Shown here: positions 34,202 to 43,856 of the stretch, one piece after another
How the letters are laid out: the number at the start of each line of letters is the position of its first letter
Numbering within the stretch: the stretch's first letter is position 1
Assembly: GCA_027924645.1 (NCBI GenBank)
Contig: BSBN01000445.1
Coordinates: 3,455,001-3,519,000 of the forward strand
Direction: 5' to 3'
Length of the DNA: 64,000 nt
From: Cunninghamia lanceolata
Taxonomy: Eukaryota > Streptophyta > Pinopsida > Cupressales > Cupressaceae
Program-made: the position numbers and the translations under genes
Notes under the pieces: generated by a model
Database searches by the model: none
What the model saw: only the letters and a program-made list of their open reading frames with translations
Told to the model about the DNA's origin: nothing

Positions 34202-35860
34202 CTATATACAAACCCCACAAGGCAAATAAAACCCAGGAGAAGACCCAAAGACACTTGTATTTGCATACTTCCTTAAATTGTGTAGGAGCATCAGGGCACT
34301 AGTTATGGTTCTCATCTTAGCAAATTCATCCTTGTATTCTAAAAAATATTCTTGTATTCTAAATTCACTGTGTTTAACAGGATAACTCTTAACAATTAGC
34401 AACTGAGGAAGCTCATCATGTTCATGATTAATCCATATGCATGTCTTATCTCCTAAATTTCCATAATCAAAATAGTATTCAACATCATTTACTGTGGAAA
34501 GGAGAAATACAACCTGATGTATTTCTGTCTCTATTGGACATGCTTCTTCATTAACAGCTGGTCTTCTATTTAACTTTGCATTCTCATTGCTCAGCTCAGT
34601 GTCTAGTCTCACTTCAAATTGAAGAATGTATGACTCTTGAAGTATTAATCCTTCATCTTTATCCAGCTTTGTCTCCTCATTCTGGATGTATGTCTGATTC
34701 TTGACTTCAGGAAGCACCTCACTGTTTTCATTAAATCCCTACACAGTAGCATCTAAATGAGTATCTTTATTTTCATAACTTGATACATAGAAATTTATCC
34801 CTTCTAAATCATTTGACTGTAAAGGTGAAACAACTTTCAATTGATAGGAATACTCCCCCATTTCATTTTCAAAATGACATTGGATTGGAATTTGATTATG
34901 CACAACAATTCCAAAGCTTTCTGCATCTTCAACTTTCATGAATTGTTCATCAAATAACTCACATTTTCCATCTAGTAAGGTATCTGGTTCCATTGACCTG
35001 CAACATTCTTGCATTTGATCATTCAATTTGGACAAGCTAGATAGTACATCAACATTTATTTTCTTTTCTACAATTTCCTGGGTTACTATCATGGGAAGTT
35101 CACCAGCAACAATGCATTTAAATTCTTCCACCTGTCTACATTTCTTTTTACCATAAAATGACTCAAGGAAAGATGTTTCACTATCCTTATCAAAAGTATT
35201 AGGATCAAGATCAAAGACTTTATCCTGACAAATGGTTTCTTCTTCACAATTTTCAAAAGATTCATACCTACACTTTGCCTCACCCTTATCATAAAGTAGA
35301 GAACTCCTATCAATCTTACCATAGAATGCCTCAACGAAGGATGTTTCACTATCCTCACTTTCTAGAACTAATTCAACTATTGTATTTTCTAGAGTCTTCT
35401 TCAATATGACCAAGCAAGTGTCACAATCCCTTTCTAAATGCTCTTCATCATGTAATCTGCACCAACTTTCAATCAGGACATCATCAATGGATAAACCTAA
35501 TATTTGACTACACTGTATATTTCTGGACAAGTATAATTCAAAATCTTCAGAGTGGTCCACTTTAGTGTCTGAACAACTAATAACTTCTGGTGTTGCATCT
35601 GCTTGTTGCTCCATAATTTCTTCATTTTCCTACCAGACTTCATCCCTGAACACATCTATAAAAAATATTATTCCTTTCAAATATAGATCCAACCTTATAA
35701 GAAAAGTTAGACAATTAATTTCACTATGTTCCATAGTTTGGTGTATCCTGCAACAACTGGATAAACCAAAGTCAAATAAATTCTGAGGATAAAGCTACCT
35801 ATTCAAAGTTTCCTGAAATAAAGGAATGCTGACTTGACAATTATTTTCATATGCATCCAT
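34202..35860 (-). pseudogene. RT-7 ORF: acidic protein of unknown function
   Basis: A single minus-strand frame from ATG 35860 to the stop at 34202, about 553 codons, with in-frame stops near 35797, 35632 and 34739 and no frameshift. I chose 35860 because the frame is continuous from there and nothing in frame is convincing upstream. The protein is rich in Glu, Asp and Cys. It has an internal repeat, DSETSFVEAFYGK and DSETSFLESFYGK, about 45 residues apart. No zinc knuckle, capsid, protease or RT motif is visible. It takes the place where gag-pol would be. The preserved frame argues that it was translated in an earlier copy. I do not recognise the family. It differs in sequence from the acidic tail in RT-5 but has similar composition. 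Confidence 0.6.
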
Positions 35861-36090
35861 CAAAATGAGACTCTTTTCAATTTTATTTTTTTTAGGATTT
35901 TGAAATTTTAATGAGATCTATCATATCTTAGAATAAAACTTGAAGGTTCAGAAAATGTTAGCCAAATCTTTGAAGCTTTGAGCTATATCTTTGCAAAGAT
36001 ATAGTCAAAACCTCCCAGATAAGAGATATTTGCAGACATTAACCTCAAATGATGAAATATTTGCAGAAAATCCACAGATTCTTTGTTCAG

Positions 36091-36109
36091 GTCCCCCTTC
36101 TAGTGCCAA
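36091..36109 (-). other. RT-7 primer binding site candidate
   Basis: The minus strand reads TTGGCACTAGAAGGGGGAC, starting 4 bp inside the 5' LTR. TGG at the right distance fits a tRNA 3' CCA end. I could not name the tRNA. Confidence 0.55.
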
Positions 36110-36113
36110 TTTA

Positions 36114-39049
36114 TGTTGATGATGATGTTAGTCATAAACAAACATAGAATAAAAGTTACACAACAACCTTTACTCATCTTGAAAGATACGATGAATTCAG
36201 AGAATTCATGATCCCAAGTCTCCATTGATTAGTTCATAATCTACTGACGTTACTCAGTGGTTGATGTGTGTTGTTGTTAATCATTCAGGGGCCTTACGTT
36301 CTTCAGTAATTTCTACAAAGTTCATCAATATTTCTCCAAATATCCTGTTCTTTATATCTGACCTACATAAATCTCCAAATTATTTTACCTCTGCACTATG
36401 AATTCACTCAAATAATGTGCCTACAGGTTGATATTTGCATGATTTCTACCATTACTTGCAATTCTTTGCATGATATTTTCAACACTACATGCATTTAGCT
36501 CAAATATGCTAATGATATTCAATTATCTACGAGATGTCGGCATATTTCATGTTATTTTCTTCTGATTATCTGTTATTTGCAATTATGATGGGGAATTACT
36601 CTGAAATTCAAAGAAAATTAAAAGAATACTTCAAATTTGGTGAATCTTAGCTATTGAACCACATACATACCAGATATAGTCATGAGGAGAAGAAATCAAA
36701 CCATATTTTCACCAAGATGTTCCACAGCTAGATATAGATGATGCTAACTTCGAAGGAAAAGGAATGAAGACAACACATACAGACTGATAAGCACTCCAAG
36801 GGACGCAACAAATCAAAGAATGTATCAAGAATTCAAACACTGATTACTCAAGATTTATGATGATTTGTAATCAAACAAACTTCTCTTTCATTAAGTATGC
36901 AATGATATGTATGCTTACAATAACTTTGAAATAAGCCCTGATATTTCAGCAGTCAAATTTCAATTAAGCTTCTGAATAATCCAATTATCACATCCCTACA
37001 CCTTTTATAGGATAAGGTGAGGGAATCATTACAGATGACCTACGGTCAGGATTTATCTATTAAGATCAACAGTCTAGATGAATAACACATGTCTGCCAGT
37101 TGGCAACTACACAGCTAGCACAGAATATTCCAGCATCTTTGACCTAGTCCATCCTCTAGCTAGCAAACAACATATTTGACAATATCCTCCTCAACTTTGG
37201 TTCAGGCTGCCTCTGTGTCAGCAACTCTGCAATTTTCATCCATACTCCAACCAGCTTCAACATCCTGGAATAAAAAGACAAGAATCAAGCGTTAGCTTCA
37301 TTTAATAACTAGCAGGAAAATAAACATTTATATTTTATCAGGTTGTGAATGTGCAAACCTATACATATCGGGTTATTAATATTGAGCATCTGTGAAAATT
37401 CATGTAATTAAATGTCCATAGGTGGTCAAGAGGGTCCGGGTGACTATCATTAATTGGAAAACATGCTATCAGGCCCTAAAATGGCTCAATATCTGATCAG
37501 GTCTAGGGTCATTTGAGTGATTTTTTGATAAAAATATCAAAAATATGATTTTTGGTATTTTCTACATCTTGGTAAATTGCATTTTTGGAGGCCTTCGGAG
37601 CGAAATTAGGGCCTCAAGACTTAATGCCAAGTGACCAAGAAACTCAAACTAGATAACTAGTTTATCTTTCCAATGAGTCCAAAAAGTTTAAATTCTGACA
37701 CAGTAGCTAGGAGTTATGACCCTGCCAAGGAGAAGATCAAAAATTTCCTAATTTTTTGAGTTTCTCTGAATTTTTGCAAATAGTTTCACCTTGTAGTAGC
37801 TCTTTTTGTATTCCAAGGGCAATGTGACCCTTCATATGATATGTAGGCCTTACATTTTTAGTTATTGCATGCATAAGATCATGCATATGCAATACATGCA
37901 CTTTTGTTCACTAAATTCCATTGAATGAAACTATCGGGTCAGGGTATGCACATTAGTTAATATGAGGGATATTAACTAATATGACTCTCTTCATAGATCG
38001 GGATATGATGATGATGTCATCATCATGGACGGGCTTCATTAAAATGTGAAAGGCTGACGTCATGGTCATACTAAAGGAAATCAGGTGATGTTAAGAAATA
38101 TGACCCTGATATTGAGGAATATCACCCTCCGAATAGGATGACGTCACGGTCATGTCGAGCTTTTTATATATCGGGTTAGAATGATGTCACCATCATATTA
38201 GGAAAGATCAGTCATATTAGAAAAGATGACGGATGTTAGAGAATAGATGAGCTTCGGATGTCAAGCCAATTGATGATGTCATCGTCATATTAGGTCCTTT
38301 GTGAAATGGGATAAGCTGACGTCATCGTCATGTTAATGAAGATGAGTCATATTAATGAATGTGACCCCCTTTCGAAAGATTAGGATGACGTCACCATCAT
38401 GTTATTTAAAAGGGTGATCGTTGGATACATACCTCTGTGAGGTAAAAAGGATGATGACATCACCGTCAGGGTGATTTTCTTTGTTCATCAGGATTGGATG
38501 ATGTCATCAACATATTGGCTCTAGGGTGATATTCTGCAGCAGGGTGATATTTGAAATATCGGGTGATATTTGAAATATGAGCCCCACAAAATATATGAAG
38601 CTATTTGATGGGTAAATACCACTATCACGTAAGATTGACGTCTAGAGTTTTGGACCAAATGATTATTGGGTGATAAAATTGGCATCAGGGTGATTTAACG
38701 TAAGGTGACTGATGTTAAGGAACATGACCCCCCCAGGAATATCAGGTTTGACTAGGACTTTGACTCATCATAACTTTTGTTCCCTAAGGAATATCAGGGT
38801 GATCCAAAAGGCAAACCTGCATGAAATTTTGTACTCTTTCCAATCATGAGGTTATTGATATGAAATATTAACTTTGACAAACTAACCTCATCATGATGAC
38901 TTACCCAGCGCTCTTATGTAGGGTCATCTACATGACTTAGTTTTACCAAACCGCCGAAGAGCAAAAAAAACAACGCAAGCCAAAGCAGCAAAAAGTTGGG
39001 TCCCTGTTTTGTCAAGTCAAAATGGGGTGTGTTGTGTAACCACACAACA
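36114..39049 (-). repeat. RT-7 5' LTR
   Basis: 2,936 bp partner of 30412-33319, with the palindrome array at about 37999-38510 and the TATA box at 37001-37011. Differences between copies often fall at CG sites. Confidence 0.93.
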
Positions 39050-39563
39050 AGTACCTTCTTTACCAGTTCACTTTCCTCTAGCTTTCCACCAAGACCATTG
39101 ATGGAGTTAACAACTTCATCCACTCTCTACATGTAGGTTGCTATATTTTCATCTTCTGACATCTTCAAAGTTTCAAACTTGGTCTTCAAAATCTGCATCT
39201 TTTCTTGGTTGACCTTTTCATCTCCTTCATAGGTACTTTCCATCTTCTCCTAGATCTCATGTGTAGTTTTGTAGCTCATTACCTTCACTAATTAATATTT
39301 AATCATAATCTTTAGAAGAGCACTCCTTGCCTTGGCATTGTTCTCATAATCTTTAATCTCATCTTCATCCTTTGGACCATTAGTAGGTATAGTATACTTT
39401 TTCTTAGCTAGCTTCCATACACCATATCCCAAAGAGATGAGATAGCTTTCCATCCTGATCTTTCGAAAAGCATAATTTGTTCCATAAAACACTCGAACCT
39501 CAATATCTTTCTTGTGTACCATCCAGATTTGTGCCAAGTTGTTAAGCTTCTTTAGGGAACTCA
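39050..39563 (-). pseudogene. gag: RT-3 gag, 5' part
   Basis: N-terminal Ty1/copia Gag. ORF 39292-39591 includes FYGTNYAFRKIRMESYLISL, a variant of the GTNYxxWKxRM-type motif of plant copia Gag, and the conserved KDYENNAKARSALL. The similarity goes on through 39050-39290 (RVDEVVNSINGLGGKLEESE) with stops. It is cut by RT-7 after KVL and continues at 30411. Gag forms the particle and binds RNA. Confidence 0.87.
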
Positions 39564-39575
39564 GCTCTAATACCA
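39564..39575 (-). other. RT-3 primer binding site (tRNA-iMet type)
   Basis: The minus strand reads TGGTATTAGAGC, one mismatch from the iMet site, next to the 5' LTR. Confidence 0.87.
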
Positions 39576-39577
39576 AT

Positions 39578-40191
39578 TGTTGAATGCACATGACAACTGA
39601 GAGGAGGGTGAATTAGTTCTACATTAAAACATTAAACTGTCAAAGCAATTTCAATCATAAACCTATTGACATGCATTAGCAAAATGTAAACATATGAAGC
39701 ATCAATGCAAACACATAAGAACACTAGATTTACATGGAAAACCTAATAAGGGAAAAACCATGGTGAGGATTAGCTCACATATATATGAATAACAACACTG
39801 AAAATCAATAGGCTCACTGCAAAGGGCTCACTTCCTAGAAGAAAGGCTCACTACCAAATAAAGGCTCACTTCCAAGGGCTCACTGCCCAAAAGAGAGAAG
39901 AAAGAAGAAAGATTGTTACAAAGAGATTCACTATCTCAAAGCAATAGGAGAGATCCACCATTGCCACTCCTTGCCATCTCCAACCTTTGGCTCACTTCCT
40001 CCAACAACTTCTGGCACACTAAAATGTAAACACCTTTTGCTCACTGCATTCCAGAGTCATAAGCATTTAAGTTCGCACACAACTTCACTGCCCTTGATTC
40101 ACATTCACATATTCTTCTCTTCATTGCTCCATTCAACTTCATCTTGCATTTATACCATTTATAACTATTATCTATTTTACACTTTCCAACC
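39578..40191 (-). repeat. RT-3 5' LTR, internally deleted
   Basis: The first about 590 bp match the 3' LTR (9858-10035 plus 25219 to about 25580). The copy then jumps to ACTTTCCAAC, which looks like the LTR terminus. About 700 bp of the U3 part are therefore missing. The true terminus could also be lost in another way. Confidence 0.7.
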
Positions 40192-42685
40192 AAATAGGCA
40201 AGCATGGAGGTTCATTTTTGTTGTCACTTGATGTCATGTAATCATAAGTTTGCCTTGTGTTTCGAAGTATCAAGAGTCATGGTTGGTCTTCTAGTTGTTG
40301 TTGAGTTTCAAAGAGTTTCTCTTAAAAGGTCCCTGAGTCTCCATGTTATCAAATATCACTTTAATGTTGTCAAGGGAAGTCATAGAGGAGTTTTGGAAGT
40401 GTCTTTGAGATTTAAATTTGCTAAAAATACCATCTTCCTCATTCAAAATGGCCCTAGATCCCCATATTGCATGCTTTTAAACATATAGTATTAAAGGTAA
40501 AATGCTTTGTTTCCACATCCAAATATAAGGTTTCCATGTTGCATGAAAGTTTTAATAAGTCAAAGAGTCCAAATAAGAAGGTTTTACATGCAAAACAAAC
40601 CTTATTTTGCTTAAAAAGACCCGTACAAGAGTGGAGGGAATTGTTTTTTTTTGAAACTAAAACCATGTTCTACCTGTTTTCTATGGTTTGTAAACTTGAT
40701 TTAGGTTCTTGAGTTGGGTTGAGGTTTTGTTAGGGTTTGTTTTAGGTCTTCTTAGGTTTTCTTTGTTTGTTTGCATCTCATGAAAGAGTTTTTAGTATGA
40801 AAAATAGCAAAGAAAAGATAATGGAGGCATTCTGATATAGCTATAATCATGCAAGCAACAACATTTTCAAGCCATGGGTATGTAAATCTAGAGTTTGTTT
40901 TATTTTTCCCTTGCATATTCTTGAAAGAAATTTTGTGACAAAGGAGATCTACATGCCTGAATAGTGTAATGGAGTTTAAGGTTCTGTGTGAACCCAAAAG
41001 GAATTTTTCAAGTCCCTTAAAGACTAGAGAGTGGAATCTCCTAGAAGAGGCTATTATTGAAGACCTAAACCCTGCTACAATCTAGTGAAGGATGTCATAG
41101 CACAACAAAAGAATAGTCAAAAGGATGTACAACTATGCAAGAAGCAAGTAGACATCAATAACAATGAGCATATACATTGTAACTTGTCAAATGCATAAGC
41201 AAATGCCTAAGGATGATTCAACAGTGTTTAGATCCTTGAAGACCATTAAAGGTGATGAAGCCTGCTTAGCTACAATCAAAGAGAAGCATATCATCATACA
41301 GCAAAGAAGCTTACAAACAGTAGAGTGGTCATGGTGCTTAAAGATCTAACATAGACTGCTAAAAATAGTGATAACAAAGTCACCTCTAATCTCAAACAGA
41401 TAATGGGATGGAAGTATGACTATCACAAAGATTCATCAACCACAAAAGGTATAGTAACAACTGAAGAATATCAGAAGCAGTGCAAACAATGGGCAGAAAA
41501 GAGGGTCAATATTGGCAAAAATGATATTATTTGCAGGAATAAAGGCTTTGAAAAGGCACTTTCTCTTTGAAGATCTCATAAAACTCTATAAACCCTACAT
41601 AGTCTAGATAAATCTAGAGTTTAGGTGGGTAGTGAAATCACACATAAAGTTCATGTTACATGAGATATTTTATGATGAGATTGTGAAATCTTTTGTTAGG
41701 ATTTCTAGGGTTCTGCCAAATAGTTATATTGCTATGGCAATTTTATATAATGGTTTTGTGGGGCTTATGATTTGCTTGTTTCATGTCTTCAATATAAGGG
41801 AAATATAATGAAATGACTGTCAATAATAGTCATATCACTATATCAAGAGAACAATGTTAAGGAAACAAATAGCAGAGATAAAGGATAGTATGACTGTGTC
41901 ATCAAGAGCAATTAGTAGATCTAAAGACAGTAAATCAAGAAGTAATTAAAAAAACAATGGAGCAGTATTGGCTGTCACATATCAAATCCAAGGCATGTTA
42001 GACTCCCTATAGCCTTCTTGGACACATGCAATCCTAAAGACACAAAGCAAGGTCTACTATGTATGATCAATATTAAGACAAGGTTAAGAAGTGTATGACA
42101 ACCGACAAAGCCATTATGAAGGAAAAGAAGAACCCAACCAACAATCATGCATGAGTGAGTATATGTGGGAAGGAATCCACTAAATGAGAAGAAAAGTCTA
42201 TAGAGAGATAGTGGGTAGCATACAAGGATAGTGCAGTCATCATCAGGATTACTGAATAAGTAATAAAAAAAAGGGGGGCTATATAAATGCACCACTTGAT
42301 GCTTGATGTTAAGGTAAGAATGTCTTCAAAGCCAGTAGAGTGTATATAAAGGAGAGGGTAGTTAATAGTCCAAGCAACATCATGTAGGGAAAGGAATAGT
42401 CCTTAATAGCATAAGGAGAAGAGTTGTTATGACTGTCACAGTCACAAAAAGAAGAAAATAGTTAATGAAGGGAATGTTGGACAATCATAAAAAGACAGGC
42501 CTAAATCAAAACACAGAGATGGATAGCCAAGGGAAGTACTAGGAAGAAAAAGATACAGAGAGTCTTTTAGAGCATACAAAGGTCTGTAATTCTACATAGA
42601 GGAAGAGATCTTGATAGTCATATATGGACTGTGTTGATAGATTTTGTAAATGAAAATTGTATTGACAGTCATGTAGATTGCATAG
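40192..42685. other. Unassigned non-coding stretch
   Basis: About 2.5 kb to the right of RT-3. Open frames at 40204-40488 and 41164-41349 have no recognised motif and I do not call them genes. The left end may be the remainder of the LTR-like segment at 8228-9857. No paired repeats, PBS or PPT found. Confidence 0.35.
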
Positions 42686-43842
42686 TGTTAAGGGAAAATT
42701 GGATTCAATGAATAAACAATAATAATCAATATCAAGTTACCCAAAACTCAATGGAATGGTGAACAAAGAAGATTCAAATAAATAATGAACAAACAACAAA
42801 GCAAACCTCCTTAATTCACAGCTTCCATTGATTTCCTATCACAATCGATCTTACATGTATGAAATAGGGCCCTCAAAGAGTGCACTTCATTGTTATGCTT
42901 CAAGAATGTCAATTGGGAATGGCAGTGATAGTATCGCAATGAAGAGGAGCTTCACAACGATGGTAGTAGTGCGTAGTAATGAATGTGATCACAAGCAATG
43001 AGGGAATTGGTGCCAAAGGTGCACTATAATTCCTGTAGAGTAACAATACTTAAAGCTTGGATGATTGAAATAGAAGAATGAGGTTCAATTTATAGACTTG
43101 ATAGAATGAAGATCGATGGTATAGAGAGAATGAGAAGATCAACGATTGAGAATAGTTGAGGAATGTGCAACGAATAAGACAAAGACATGTGTCTTGCTTT
43201 CTTTGAAGGAGAGGATTTGCTAAGAATAGAAGAATGAGTTAAAGCATTTAAAAGAATATAATAATTAGTTAGGTGATTTAAAACAAGAAGAAGGGATTTT
43301 CATGAGGATAAGAAGATATTTTTCCTTATTAAATATTAGGAATATTTAATTGCATGTGCAAAAAGATTGAATTATATTTAGAGATAACTCAATTTAGAAC
43401 AAAAAGCAACTTAAATAAATATTTGATTTATTTAAATTTAGAGAAGATATTATTGGAAGAAAACAATTAAATAATTGGAATTATTTAATTTAGAAGATAA
43501 GAAAGCAAATTAAATAAATAAATTTATTTAATTGTTGTGCATGATTTGGAAGAATAAATAAAATATTTGATTGTATTTTATTTTTGGAGATTGAAAGGAT
43601 TTAAATAAATTTGATTTGATTTATTCAAATTTAGAGGAATGATTTTGATTTAATTAAATAATTAAGAATTATTTAATTGTTTGGAAGAATTTAATTAAAT
43701 AAAAGATTTTATTTAATTTTGACTTTAGAAGAGATAATTAAATATTTCGATATTTAATTAATTTAGAGGAATGTGAATCAAATAAATAAATTTATTTATT
43801 TATTTATTGATAGAGGAATCATGTCATTTTTAGGCGTATACA
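42686..43842 (-). repeat. RT-8 LTR
   Basis: A candidate 3' LTR of 1,157 bp. Minus-strand start TGTATACGCC (ending at 43842) follows a purine tract. The other end is TGTTAAGGG on the plus strand. It has a minus-strand TATA box CTATAAATTG at 43086-43095. Its U3 (about 43230-43830) is a very AT-rich series of TTTAATTAAATAAA-like runs. No second copy was found in the window, so the boundaries are inferred from termini and PPT only. Confidence 0.6.
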
Positions 43843-43856
43843 TTTTGCCCCTCTTT
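43843..43856 (-). other. RT-8 polypurine tract
   Basis: The minus strand reads AAGAGGGGCAAAA directly before TGTATACGCC. Similar GGGGCA motifs recur through the next 2.3 kb. Confidence 0.6.

Larger units (their letters stand above)
30412..39049 (-). mobile_element. RT-7: element with 2.9-kb LTRs and a single acidic ORF
   Basis: 8.64 kb on the minus strand, with LTRs of 2,908 bp (30412-33319) and 2,936 bp (36114-39049) that start TGTTGTGTGG and end ATCAACA. An exact duplication AGTAC flanks it (30407-30411 and 39050-39054). It lies inside the RT-3 gag. The internal part (2.8 kb) has one long acidic ORF and no gag or pol that I can recognise. Orientation comes from the PBS, TATA box and ORF. 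It is large and non-autonomous, and its lineage is unclear (probably Ty3). Confidence 0.92.
9858..40191 (-). mobile_element. RT-3: Sirevirus-like Ty1/copia retrotransposon, host of four insertions
   Basis: A minus-strand copia element spread over 30.3 kb because RT-4 (with RT-5 inside it), RT-6 and RT-7 are inserted in it. Removing them leaves roughly 5.7 kb. Its 3' LTR is 9858-10035 plus 25219-26366 and its shorter 5' LTR is 39578-40191. The iMet-type PBS, repeated AAAGGGGGAG-type purine motifs near the 3' end, and gag-protease-integrase-RT-RNase H order point to the Sirevirus group of Ty1/copia. A flanking duplication is possible (AAATA at 9853-9857 and 40192-40196) but the exact ends are worn. 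Confidence 0.85.

Noticed and set aside
40204..40997. Possible host exon cluster right of RT-3
   Set aside because: Frames of 81-94 codons overlap on both strands, without domain motifs or convincing splice sites.
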